Positions 34,403 to 46,999 of a stretch of 64,000 nucleotides of DNA are shown piece after piece. The position numbers were made by a program, and so were the translations under genes. The notes under the pieces were generated by a model. It did no database searches, was not told the origin of the DNA, and worked only from the letters and a program-made list of their open reading frames with translations. Numbering within the stretch: the stretch's first letter is position 1; each line of letters opens with the position of its first letter. The DNA is from Warburgia ugandensis (taxonomy: Eukaryota; Streptophyta; Magnoliopsida; Canellales; Canellaceae), in assembly GCA_035236585.1 (NCBI GenBank), contig CP141127.1, positions 70,103,495-70,167,494 of the forward strand. Direction: 5' to 3'.

Positions 34403-35955
34403 TGTTGTGTGTTTTGCAAGTGCATGGGCTATTGTAGTCTAACGTGTGCAACTACGAGTCGATCACATAGGGACTCGTTTTAAGAATTTGGAGTTTTAAT
34501 AAAATTTAAAATTAAATGACAAAAATTAACAAAAAGTGCAATCAAACTTTAGATGTAGCTAATCAATGAAAATTATAGATGTCCAATTCAAAAAGATCAA
34601 AATTTGACTAAAGAAACAAGAAAAATCTACTTCCCTAGACTAATTATGATCAATTCCTTCAAATCTGGTCTCATAAACTTCAATCAGCCTTTATCAATAT
34701 CTTTCTAGTGCTTTTGATTGATGATCCACTTGATAGATTAAGCAGATTCCAAAAGCTCTGAGAAATTAGGCTAAATAAGGATTTTGGATTTTGATGGCTC
34801 AGATATGATTTTTGAAGTTCAAATTAAAAATCAGGAGCATTGTATAATATAAGAAGTGTCCTAAGAACATAACCTAAAATTTAATTGAAATTCTGATGTA
34901 GAACAGATGAAGAATTGAAGCTATCTTATTGGTTTAAGCTAAACTATTGATTCGACTATGCTTAAATCAACTAAGATTTGATTTTTGAAATTATATGAGA
35001 ATAGGGTAAAACCTGGATAAGCAAAATAGGAATAAAGAAAAATATGAAAAGAACTAAAGGACAAAGAAGGGATGTAAATGAGATTTTGGAATTTACACAA
35101 GGGCAAAAGTGGAATTTTTGTTTCAAATGAAAACCAGCAAAAACCCGACGATGGAGATGGTGATAGAGGCAGAAGAAGATGTAGGGAAGGAGGGAATGGG
35201 GGAATGGGGGAGAAGGGAGGAGAGAAATTGGGGGAAAACCCGATTTGGGTTTTCTCCTATGCGAAGGGAGAGACGACGAAGAACGAGAGGGAGAAGGAAG
35301 AAAGGAGGGAGAGAGAGGAGCTGGGCAGACCGGTGCTGCTAGGCTGTGCCGGTGATGGGGCAGTGGATCAGGCGGTAATACCGGCTTCTCCTGGCAGCTC
35401 AAGCGCTGGGTTGCTACCGGTTTGGAGCAGCTAGAGATGGAGAGAGGGGTGCAGGTGATTTAGGCGGTGAAGGTGAAGCAACTACGAGGAGGAGTAAGAG
35501 GACAACACCGGTGCGGACAGGGGAAACCGATGCCAGAGTGGAGGGAAGTTGGCCGGTGCAGAACTGGGCAGACTGGAGCGTGGCAGTGGAGTGGTGGGTG
35601 GGGATGCGCAATTGGTTGGGGCAGGTGGCGACCATGCAGGGCAGATGGAGGGAAGGAGTCAACAAATGCAAGCGCAGTCAGTCAAGGCTGATGGCGGGAG
35701 GGAGAGAGGAGTGCACAAGTAGTCAGTCGTGGTAGGCGGTGACCACGGGGCAGATGGAGGGAGGGAGGGGATGCGTGAGCAATTGGTCGAGGCTGGCCAG
35801 CGACCTCATAGGTAGAGGGAGGAAGGGAGGGATGGCAACGATCGAGGCCGACTGGCAACCGCGCAAGGGGAGAGAGAGAGAGGGAGGGAAAGAGAGAGTA
35901 CCCTATGCTCGGCAGCCGAAGATTGCATACTTTCCAATGGGGTGTGGCACTAATT
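34403..35955 (-). repeat. 5' LTR of the minus-strand gypsy-type element, incomplete
   Basis: Plus-strand start TGTTGTGTGTTTTGCAAGTG matches the solo LTR at 48030, and collinear words continue for over 1 kb (TTGGAGTTTT, TAATTGAAATTC). A GC-rich, GA-rich stretch at 35150-35930 corresponds to 48780-49250 there. The TATA region of the intact solo LTR has no counterpart, so this LTR seems cut near 35955, where another LTR begins. The overlapping open frames in both directions at 34971-35957 are by-products of the purine-rich sequence. Confidence 0.55.
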
Positions 35956-36944
35956 GACGGAGAGACAACATTGGGAAACTATAGACGACAGTGGTGGAAA
36001 AGAAAATTGTCAAGATGAACAAAAATTTTAATGTTATAAATTTGAAAATTCCAATTTTTTTGAAATTATTTGAAATTAATTGTAATTTTTTACAAAAATC
36101 AAGATGAAATATTATACTTAATATATTATTAATTTTTAGAAAAAGAATCAAATCTTGAAACATAGATATTTGGAATCAGTCACGGGAAACCAGTCAGAAT
36201 AACTATAAGCACGGTGAAATATGAGCTCGGGTGAAAAATCTCTATTTTTTATAATTTTTGTAAATTTATATTTACCCATAAGGGTAAAATAGTCATTTTA
36301 CTTTTGTATGGGGTCTATATAAGTTAGGTGAGCTAGTGGACAATCAGCTCAAGGAATATCAATAATGAAGAATAAACATGATGAGAAATATGCTTTTAAT
36401 TTTATAAAAAAAAAAAGTAAAAAATCATTTAAAATAAAAATAATTAAATTTTTAATTAAAATAATACAAAAATAATTCTATAAATACCCCTCCTGCAAGT
36501 TGCACGAAATTGTACAAACTCCATAGACTCTCCCCCTCTTTCTCTCTCTTCTTTCCTTTTTCTTTCTTTTTTCTTTTCTTTTCTCTCTCTTCCCTTTACA
36601 GCCGTAGAGGGCGTCTGCGGACGCACCCGAGGAGAATATTTTCCCAAATCTGTTTGAACATATTTTTTTATTCTAGACACTACAGATAGGTACCCCTCAT
36701 CCCTCTCTAACTATTCCGGTAGGTTTCAATGTATGAAGATCACCGGAGTGGATTTTCCAACAAGATTTTTTCAGTGAATCTAGTACCAATGAAACAGGTG
36801 AAAAACACCTGTAAAATGTATATTTTTGAAGATTTTGAGCATTGGATGGATTCAAAGGGTCACAAAACCCCTAAGGATGAAATCTAAGATGTTGGATCGT
36901 TTGGATTTGGGGAAAAAGCTTATTTGATAGTCTAGATCGGACTA

Positions 36945-39438
36945 TATAATGACTCCATTTTTGTAACATTGAAATCCCAAGTTAGTAATGAAAAGTTCAC
37001 TTTTTGGAGATAAGGGTATTTTGGTCATTTCACTATTCATCCTGACTGGACCCAAAAATTTGGTCCTGTGAGTAGTACCCTTAAGTGCATCTCAGAAAAA
37101 GGAATCCAACAAGACCAAAATCACTCAAAACAGAGTTAAAATGAGTAAATTATGGCCCTTTGAAGTTCAAGGGCAAAAGTGTAATTTAAATTAAAAATGG
37201 ATTTGGCCTGAGAAAAACAGGGACCCGTTTTGATACGGGGACCCCTCTTCTTCCCGAACCTCCTAGAGGGTTCTAGAACGGCGGTGTGCAGGGGAGAAAC
37301 CATTGCCATTCTAGAGGTTTCTCCACCGCTATTCCATGGCGGTAAGAACCCCCTCTAGAACCCTCTTCAAGCTCTATAAATAGAGCTCTTGGGCGCCTCC
37401 AATGGCAGCCCAAAAGCTTGGGAAAAACCCATCATGGAGAGGTAGGCAAGAGGAGAAAATGTGGAAAAAACCCGGCCACGAACCAAGTATGCCCAAAATC
37501 CCTCCAAACCCATCTCCCCCTTAGTCTTAGGATGAGTTTCCCCAAGTTTCTGCATGAAAAACCATGCAAAACGGGCCTCTAGGGAGCCACAAAGGACCCA
37601 AGGACGGTGCTTGGGGCACACTAGTTCGACAGGGTCGAACCAGGGCTTCCCAGGGATGCCCTGGTCACCATGGGACAAAAACGCGACAACCGAGTTAGAG
37701 AGAAACCAGCGGGCACATCCGTGGACGCGCCCGCAAACAAAAAAGACGGGCGGAAGCCTGGTGTGTCTGCAGACGCACCTGCTGGGGCGCGCGTAACGCG
37801 TCCCGGGCATCCACCTCGTATGGCTTTCTATGTACACTTGATATTAAATTGCCCATAACTTGAGTTCTAGGGCTCCGATTGAGGCGCCGCGAAAGGCGTT
37901 GTGTCCGTATCGATGACGGTGACACACCCAAACCATAAAATATCTGATCAATGCCCTATATAAGGTGGGAACAACCCTTAAACTATGATAGTGGCGCGGG
38001 GCTACTAAACCTTTGTAAACCTAATGATATCAAGGCCCAGTTAGGACCTTAGGACACCCATAGGCATGAGAATGAACCCTTAATGCCTAAGTAGTGAGAT
38101 AAACCATTCTAAAACCTATAGAAATAGGCCAAGCTAAACTTTTTCCCCTAAACCATGTTCAGGAGCGTACGAGGACAAGGGGGCTAGCATGACCAAACTA
38201 GGTAGGTGCTTTATCGCTACTAGACTTTTAAAAAGAGCCAATGATTGTTTTGAGAATTCATGTTTTTAAGTATAAGTTATATGACTTGTTTAGCATGACT
38301 TAATGAATTCAGCATGCATATGATAAATACATTATGCATAGACATGTTTTGCAAACGATTGCATAAATTACATGATTTGTAGTTATTGAGTTTTGAAAAA
38401 TTGCATATCCTTGAGGGTTACCAAAAGACGCTGGAGTGCCCAAAAGACGCTGGGTAGGTAATTGTGAGGGACCCAAAGAGGACAGGTTTTGAAAAAGAGG
38501 TTTTTGCTTGATTGATCGTATATGATTTGAGCTAGTAAGCTCGTGGGCACTATGTTGAGAGGTCTGGGGTGGCCTCCCAGCCTCTACCACTATTAGGTGG
38601 AAAGGGTACCACGCCAAAAAGGCATGTCCCTGCTTCAACTGCATGTGGTACAGGGGGCTACCACATGGTGTCATGGCACTAGGTCGAAGTGTCATATGCC
38701 TCGTGGAGGCTATGACCCTGTGTCCCCAGGTACCCAGGGACCACACGGCGAGGAGGGTGTGGGCATAGTGGGCCCTATGTTTTTGAGGATTTACTTGCAT
38801 TGCATATGACATGACATTAGGATGGTCGACCATACCATATATCCATGAGTTGGATTCAATTGAGCATCTTATGCATATCATTATGTTTATGATATATATG
38901 ATACTTTCGACTTGGATTATGCGATTCTTTAAGTCGTCAGTATTCCAATTCGACAATGGTTTTTAATATTGATATTGAACATGAGTGTTCAAACATGCAC
39001 ATGTTTTAAAGAGCATATGATTTTAAATATAGCATGCATTATAAAACTAGTAGTGATAGACTCCTATTGAGTATAGTATATACTCACCCAATCCTTAACA
39101 TTTTTCAGACACAAAGTAAACACTTAAGGACAGGATATACGGCGACAGACCCGTGATAGAGAACGTCCAAACTAAGTGCCAGTAAGTAAACCCCTACCTT
39201 ATCTTTCAATGTCACTTAATTGTAGTTACTCTCTGTAACTGAGGCTGTGACTAATACTTTCTTGGGAACAGTGTTAATTTAAAACTATGCCATGGCTATA
39301 TAATTTGAAAATGTGTTTTGACACTTGGGGTTTTATACAAAAGATTGCTTTCCAAAACAAAAAAGATTTTCATATTTATAAAACGAGAGATCTCGCCTTT
39401 TTATCAAACTTGCATCATCAAAAACCCAGGTCGTCACA
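36945..39438 (+). mobile_element. Solo LTR A, with TSD GACTA
   Basis: Starts TATAATGACTCC and ends AGGTCGTCACA. The flanks GACTA (36940-36944 and 39439-39443) are an exact 5-base target duplication. A TATA box TATAAATAG lies at 37375-37383, inside a GC-rich region that would start transcription. It shares most of its length with solo LTR B in opposite orientation (for example 38400-38850 with 40790-41230). No primer site or internal sequence follows, so the internal part was removed by LTR-LTR recombination. Confidence 0.85.
37375..37383 (+). promoter_or_regulatory. TATA box of solo LTR A
   Basis: TATAAATAG, about 430 bases into the LTR, as expected for the U3/R promoter of a plant LTR. Solo LTR B has TATAAAAA at the equivalent place. 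Confidence 0.5.
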
Positions 39439-40153
39439 GACTATCTCGGCTATCCCAAATCAACCCTCCCAGTACACCGGCTATCATTGATGGAATGCGG
39501 CAGGGTCGGGCTGCTGATCGATATGCCGATCTGTGAACCCAGATTGAATCTGGGCCCTTGTTTTGATCTGAAACCTTAAAACTTCAATTCAGAGCTCATT
39601 TTAACTCCAAATCAAGATCAGAAAGAACCTCTGGATTTTTGGTGAAGAGTAAAATCTAATGGAAACATAAAATTCATGTTTTATTCACTTTCAAAATCTA
39701 TAAATTACAAAAAGAGGTACTAATTTTCAAGATCAATCAAATCTGACATGATCAGATCTTAGATTTCTAATCCATCTTTGATCTAGTGATGAGGGAACAA
39801 GGAATCAAGAGTTAGATGTGACTGATCTAGGATGAATTAAGAAATTTAACCTTAATAGAAGAGAAATTTTAAAAATAATCTTGGATTTACTTGATCTGAT
39901 TAATCCGGCATGATTAGAAACTATAAAACAATATGGATGATGATCTAATGATAAGATCATGAGAAATGAATGGCCTAATATGGCTAATTTGAGATAGAAT
40001 GAAATCTATGCCCTTGATTTGTATAAATTGACCTAAGATCTTCTTGATCGGTTGGATCAAGAAAGATAAGATCATATGATAAGATGCATCAATGATCTAT
40101 TGATGATATCACATTAAGAGAATGTGATAGATCTGAATAAAAATGAAAGATCA

Positions 40154-42903
40154 TGTGACGACCCAGGTTTTCCCCATGCATTTTTAAATGCAAGATCTAA
40201 ATTCCTAAGGCAGGATGCATCCCTATTTGAAAACCATTTTATAAAAACCATGCAATGCAGTAGAAAATCTTTTGTTTTAAACTTATTTTGAAAACCCCGA
40301 GTGTCATTTGCTTTCACAACAGCCAAAGTAGTTTTTGAAAAACTTTAGAAATCATAAATGTTTTCCCCTAGGTCTATCCAGTCACAACACACAGCCCAAC
40401 TATAAATAAATACAAATACATATCCAAAGGGTAGAGAGTTTACTCACATGTATAGTTGTCTCCTTTGTTTATTCACTTGCTCGTAGCACTAATATCTCCT
40501 GAGGCATCTTCTATTTGTAAGTGGAACTATCCTGAAAAATGTTAAGGATAGGGTGAGTATATACTATACTCAGTAGGAGTCTATCACTACTAGTTTTACA
40601 ATGCATGCTATGTTTAAAATCATGTGCTCTTAAAAACATATACATGTTCGAACAATCACGTTCAATATCGATATTAAAAACCACTATCGAATTGAAATAC
40701 TGACGACTTAAAGAATAGCATCATCCAAGTCGAAAGTATCATATATCATAAACATAATGATATGCATAAGATGCTCCACTGAATGCAACTCATGGATATA
40801 TGGTATGGTCAACCAACCTCATGTCATGCCATATGCAATGCAAATAAATCCTCAAACCATAGGGTCCAACTATGCCCACGACCTCGCCGCCGTATGGTCC
40901 CCGGGTACCTGAGGACACAGGGTTATATGCCTCCACGGGACATATGACACTTCGACCCAGTGCTGTGACACCAGTGGTAGCCCCCTGTACCACATGCATT
41001 CGAAGCAGGGACGTTACCCTTTTTGGGCGTGGTACCCATCCACCTAATAGTGGTAGAGGCTGGAGGCCAACCCAAACCTCTCAGCATAGCGCCCATGAGC
41101 TTATCAGCCTAAATCATATCAGATCAAACAAGCGAAAACCTCTTTTTCAAAACCTGTCCTCTTTAGGTCCCTCACAACTGCCTACCCAGCGTCTTTTGGG
41201 CACTTTAGCGTCTTTTGGTAACCCTCAAGGACATGCAATCTTTCAAAAACTCAATGCTCACAAATCATGCAATATATGCATTTTTTTGCAAAACATATCT
41301 ATGCATAATGTATATGCAATTATTTGGAAAACATATATATGCACAAAGCATTTATCATATATACGTTGAATATAGTCATGCTAAACAAGTCATATACTTA
41401 TACTTAAAACATGCATTCTCAAAACAATCATGGCTCTTTTAAAAAGTCTAGTAGCGATAGAGCACCTATCTCAAAGTCTCCTGGAGTCGCGTCCTTTTTC
41501 ACTCAACCCGTCCCTGGGTCTCATTTATAAACTCCTTGGTATGAATGGATACAAGGAGTCCTTATTAATTTCAATCCATTTAGACATTAGATCGCTAGCT
41601 CTGCCTATTGGGTCCTTGGTCCTTGCCTAATTCATTTGTCAGGCTAGATCCTATAATATGGATCTACTTTCCAATAGTTAAACTCAGTAATTTATCCTCT
41701 AATCCTAACTTTATAGTCTTATTAGGTTCGCGTGTCCCAGTTCCCAGGACACCCGTGCATCCTGGTTGAACCGCGACCGCCTCACATGCGTGCGTGCCCA
41801 AAGGTCGTGCCAGGGACCGCGTTTTGCACGCACACATTCATGCTCAAGTGACGCGCTATGACACGTATCATCGCACGGACGCACCTTGTAGCATGGCACA
41901 TCTCAGCTCCCAAGGCACTCCGTGCATCCTGGTCGAGCCAGGACCCGTGCCCTATGTCACGTGCGCACCCGAAGGCCGCACCTGGGACAGTGTACACACT
42001 GTCGTACGCCCGGAACCCATCCCTGGGACCCTGTCCCAGGTGCACATGGAGCAAGGCGTCCCTGGGACGCCTGGTTCGTGCAGGGTCAACTGAACTTGGT
42101 TTAGGAACATCTTGTTCATGCAGGGCCAGCCCAAACCGGCTTGGAGCATTTTCCGGCCTGGAACCCGGCTGGAAAATGGCTGGAAATGCTAGATCCAGTA
42201 TGGATCTAGCCTAAGAGGAGGAAAGAAAATGAAAAAGGAAAAAGAACGGCTTACCTGGTAGCCTGGGGAGCGCCCATCACCGGTGGTAGAGCCCCATTTC
42301 ATTCTGCCAGAATTCCATGTTTGTCGGAACCCACGAAGGGGAAAACCCCAATGCTAAACTGGAACAAGAGGAGAGAGGGGAATGGGGAGACGGGAATGGC
42401 CGGCCTGACTTGGCCTAGCCATTGCCGAAAAAATGCAGGGAACTGGGTTTCCGATTCTAGCCAGAAACCCCAGCCCCAATGACTGGAAAACCACGTTTTT
42501 GGAGAGGGGGAGATGGGGCTTTTTATAGCCCTGCTATGGCAGTGCCGCCCTTGGCGGTGGCAAATCCCTCTGGAAAAATCGGGATTGAGGGTTTCTGGAG
42601 AGGTCTAGAGGAGGAAGACGACAGGGGGTGCCGTTATCAAAACGGCCCCCTGCGTTTTTTATTTTTTCATTTTTCTGTTTAAATTATAGATATGCCCCTG
42701 ATCTTTAAACGTCCGTAACTTCTTCATATGAACTCCGTTTTCGGTGTTCTTTGAGGCGTTGGATTCCATTTTTCGAGTAAAATCTAATGGTACCAAGTTT
42801 CCTCACAAATTCCTTCGTTTACTATTTTAAATAAAGTCAAACATTTAACTCAGTCCATTTCTTATAGAATGTCCAATTTAGTGTAAATTGCTCGGGCATT
42901 ATA
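40154..42903 (-). mobile_element. Solo LTR B, with TSD GATCA
   Basis: On the minus strand it starts TATAATGCCCGAGCAATTT at 42903 and ends GGGTCGTCACA at 40154. The exact 5-base duplication GATCA lies at 40149-40153 and 42904-42908. Removing the LTR and one GATCA rejoins the host LTR smoothly. It is the same family as solo LTR A and points toward it. The plus-strand open frames at 40872-41369 and 41794-42214 lie inside it and have no protein motif. Confidence 0.85.
42520..42527 (-). promoter_or_regulatory. TATA box of solo LTR B
   Basis: Minus strand TATAAAAA, about 380 bases from the LTR start, equivalent in position to that of LTR A. Confidence 0.45.
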
Positions 42904-45344
42904 GATCAAGATCTAAACCCTTAATGGGAGGAAAAATGAATAGAAATCAAAATATGATCATTTGATCAAAATGAATAAATATGATGTATTCAAATGAGAA
43001 TGTGAATTATTAAATTCTATTGTAAATGTTCTTTTATTTGCTTAGTAGATTTAATTAATAGATTTATTTATTGACGCTTTAATTGTTCATGTTATGTAAA
43101 TTACATGAAAAATATAATTAAATAAAAATAGATATTGATGAACATTTACAATGAATATGAACATGGACTTAATGATAGTAAGTGCTATAATTAGTAGGAC
43201 AATATAAGGAATATCATTTCCTTAGCCCAAATTAGGAGAAAAATAAACCCCGTGAATGACATTTTAAATGTTCATGGATTTAATTAAAATCAAATAGCAA
43301 GAGTACTTAGGGTTTAATGCTCATAGGAACCTTATGAAGGTTGAGTTAAGGTCACCCTAGTAAATGCTGAACGTAGTGGTTAAGGGGTTTATCTAATAGA
43401 GCCTTGCTCTTCCCCCACCTTTTGATGACGTTTGTCAGGTCTAAATGCATCCTTACATGAGGATTGAATTAACTACTCTGTGAAAAATTTTTAACTAGTA
43501 AGCTTTAGTCAATTCTGAAATAAGGAGAAGCTGTCTAGAATTAGGAGTGCATAAATTATCTTCAATCAATAAAACATTAACTGGTTGAATAATATAAGAT
43601 CATAAAAGGATAGTAAACTATCTAATCCTAATAAAAATGGTAATTTAGATAATCAAAGATTAAATAAGATCCATAAGGAGATATTGAATGATAAAAAATA
43701 ATAAGAATCATAATATTGTATATATGTTTTAAAGTAGTATAAATATTAGATTCAAATGTAGATCAATAGATTAGACCCTTGATCAATATGATCCAAGGAA
43801 CAAGATCCAAATCATCTATGCAAGGATGATCAAAAGAACAATTAAGAAGTATAAATGAGTTGAGGAATAACTATATACATATGATTTGACAGATACATGA
43901 AGGATATGATGTTCAAGATCAATGAGAAGATGGGTGGTTGAAAGTAAAGGTAGGTGGACCTTAGGAATATATTCAATATATAAGATATATGTATTTTACA
44001 CATGAACTTATCCTAATAAATGAGTTTTGATTATAATTGCCTTGGAATTATTATGAATCAATAAATGATTTTGAAATGAATACAAAGTGATTGATTAAGT
44101 AATTATGAAATTACTTAAGGTAACAAATGATGTGAAAATGAATACAAAGGGATTGATTAAATAATTATGAAATTACTTAATGGGTAGAATGAGAAGATTT
44201 GAATTATATAAGTTGTACCCCCAAATCTTAAGGAAATGAGTTATAGGCATGTCCTATTATAACCAGACACGTAGTCTGTAAGTATGAAATATTATTTTTC
44301 ATACAAGCATGGAGGCTTGTGGTTTTGTTTTAAGATAGGCTTATGCTTAGGGATGGCAATGCTGGGAGAGTTATGAGGGTTTGGCCACCAGTCTTCTAAA
44401 CTGATTATGATGATGATACCATACCCAAAGAGAAGCAAAACATCGGGTGGGGCAATTATAGGAAGGCCACCACTGTGGCAGCCATGGTTCCCCCCATACG
44501 AACATGGATCTGTATTTTCTATCGTCGTATCAATTGAGTATTATGGCATAATAAGATGCCTTATATTATGGCATGATGAGATGCCTTATTTTATGGCATG
44601 ATGAGATGCCTGGTAAAAGTTATCACCGATGTTGTATTGAAGGATAATTCCCAATACAGTATGATTATATATTAACACCTAGTGTTAATATTGAAATCAG
44701 TTTGAAAATGAGATATTATTTATGATATTAACTATATTCAAGATTTGCAGTGGTTTTATTTATATGTAATATATGCATATAATTCATATGATGAGTGAAG
44801 GATAAAATGGTTATCCAATTGGATAAATTGATTTATATCATGGATATAATGAATAGTTGATTTTGAGATATAGTGAATATACTTCTTAAATCCCTTACCA
44901 AGCATAGCTTGCTGAGATATTGTAAATGTTTGAATATTTACAATATCTCATATACAGTTAAGGAAGATTGAAAGCTCAAGACTTGTGGATAATCATCATC
45001 GAACTATGGCTCAGGGTATTTATTTTGAGGAAGACTGTGTTGATTTTTTTGTAATTTGAATTGTAATATTTGGACAAGGTATGTAATGACTACCGAGGTT
45101 GTGTATGTGAATTGATCCTGTTTTTAATAAAAGTATTTATATTGTTATTCAAGGAAATTTTATTTTATACAAAAAGCTATGTATGATAAGTAATTTGAGG
45201 TAGCACTCGAGTTTTTGACGAATCAATTCTAAAGAAAATATGTTTTTGTTATTTGTATTATTAAAAAAATTTTAATTCAGGGCCCTACCTTTACAAATAT
45301 TTATGAAAATGTGTTTTAAAAACCTAGGTCGTCACAATAAACAG

Positions 45345-45710
45345 GGGCCTTTTAAAGTCATAAAAAAACAACTTTAAAAAAGTGTTTTCAAAGTTGTTTT
45401 TATGGAATGACTTTAAAAAATAAGATATTTGAAGTTGTTTCTTTGAACAAATTTAAAAATATGTTTTTTGAAGTCATTTTTATAAGAACTTTAAAAAACT
45501 TTTTTTGAAGTCATTTTTTGGAACTACTTTAAAAAAAATGTTTTTGAAGTTATTTTTTTCCTAACAACTTTAAAAACACGCATTTCTGAAGTCATTTTTT
45601 TGCCATCTACTTTAAAAACTTGTTTTTGGAAGTCACTTTCTTCAGAACGACTTTAAAAACCTATTTTTTTCAAGTCATTTTTTTATATCAACTTTAAAAA
45701 CTTATAAAAT
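45345..45710. repeat. CACTA subterminal repeat cluster
   Basis: About ten alternating copies of ACTTTAAAAA and its partner GAAGTCATTTTT or GAAGTTATTTTT, spaced 15-30 bases. Further copies lie near 46707-46745 (TTTTGAAGTCGTTTT, ATGACTTTAAAAG). Dense short subterminal repeats are where the element's own DNA-binding protein acts in the En/Spm family. Confidence 0.7.
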
Positions 45711-46278
45711 ATATATGAATATTTATTTTTTGTCTTGACCAACATTTACATTTAGATGTAGGATGATTTGTTTGAAAAGTAATAAGCCCCTTTGACATCT
45801 TTCATCTACAAGGAATTGTCTACGTGAAAATAGAGATGAAGGGCTTATTGGATTTCATTCAAATAAGTAGTATACTAATTGCTCTACACTTTATTTTAAA
45901 ATTTCTTACTTACAATGACTCCAACGGTTTTTTCATAAAATTCATCATTGATTCACGCATTCTAGTGTATATAAAAACAAACATAAGAGTAAGAAAATCC
46001 AAATATTTTTTGAATCACTCTTCATTTATCATCCTTTTATTACATATATCAAATGTTTACATATAATTAGATCTTATTAATACCAGATCATGTTAATTTG
46101 GAACAATTTCATCAAGATATGCCTCTTAGTATTCAGCTCACACCACTCCTTAATGGGGAGAGAGATGGTAAAGCTTTAAGTTGTAACTTCTTTGGCCAAC
46201 TTGATGGAACCATTTCTCTTCATCAAACCTTAATTTTGAATGAGAACCATAAAGTATAAGGTTCTATTTTTCTCTAAT

Positions 46279-46281
<3 letters not shown>

Positions 46282-46371
<90 letters not shown>
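46282..46371. repeat. (GA)n microsatellite, about 90 bp
   Basis: Uninterrupted GA dinucleotides within the 3' part of the CACTA relic. Confidence 0.95.
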
Positions 46372-46373
<2 letters not shown>

Positions 46374-46607
46374 ATTGTTGTTTGCAATGAAATCATATGA
46401 TTTTTGCCAAAATCACAATGATCTAAGCAACTTCTGAACACCATCATCTATAATGACAAAATTCATCTTGTCTACAAAATGCAAACAGATCAAAATGTTA
46501 GTCATGAGAAAGTAAAGGATGATAAAAAAGAGATTTTTAGTATCCTTATTGTGTTTTTCATGTCACAAACATTCAAAATATCCAAAATGGAAAGCAAGAA
46601 GGGGAAC

Positions 46608-46612
<5 letters not shown>

Positions 46613-46664
<52 letters not shown>

Positions 46665-46686
46665 AGAAGAAGAAGAAGAAGAAGAA
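46613..46686. repeat. (GA)n followed by (AAG)n microsatellite
   Basis: GA repeat to about 46660, then AAG repeat. The 72- and 69-codon open frames crossing it are artefacts of the repeat. Confidence 0.95.
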
Positions 46687-46999
46687 CCATGAAATGACTT
46701 CCTAAGTCCAACTTTTGAAGTCGTTTTAGAAAATGACTTTAAAAGCCCCTTTTACTACTCGACACCAAATAATGTTTCATATAAATTGGTGTTGAATCAT
46801 GCATCCTGAACATAAGAAATAAAAGCATATGTGAAAGAAGTTATTTTTCAAGTAACTCCTCAGTCACTAATACAATCTATATAACACATGTTAAAGGAGC
46901 TAATCTAGAATTATATCATCTCACTAATATAATTCATATGGCCCCCTCATATATTGTTTTCACCCTCCTCACCATTATCACGCAAATAATCTTCATTCT

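Larger units (their letters stand above)
35960..45336 (+). mobile_element. Long LTR (about 4 kb after removing inserts), split by two solo LTRs
   Basis: The pieces about 35960-36944, 39444-40153 and 42909-45336 join into a single LTR of about 4.1 kb. It is homologous (inverted) to 26573-30533 and ends GGTCGTCACA at 45336. A TATA box (TATAAATA) lies near 36478, matching its position in the other copy. The start near 35960 is an estimate from that spacing. The two gaps are filled by solo LTRs with their own target duplications. No internal coding domain adjoins, so this too is best read as a solo LTR. It abuts the CACTA end at 45337. Confidence 0.6.

Noticed and set aside
35078..35957. Several overlapping open frames of 72-143 codons on both strands
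   Set aside because: They lie in a purine-rich LTR region, overlap in all phases, and show only low-complexity composition.
38309..38956. 215-codon minus-strand frame
   Set aside because: Lies inside solo LTR A, antisense, with no domain; the equivalent region of LTR B does not keep the same frame end to end.
41794..42214. GC-rich overlapping frames near 41.8-42.2 kb
   Set aside because: Part of solo LTR B and open in several phases, as expected from GC-rich sequence with few stops.
46479..46711. Open frames with long Arg/Glu or Leu/Ser runs
   Set aside because: Translations of the GA and AAG microsatellites.
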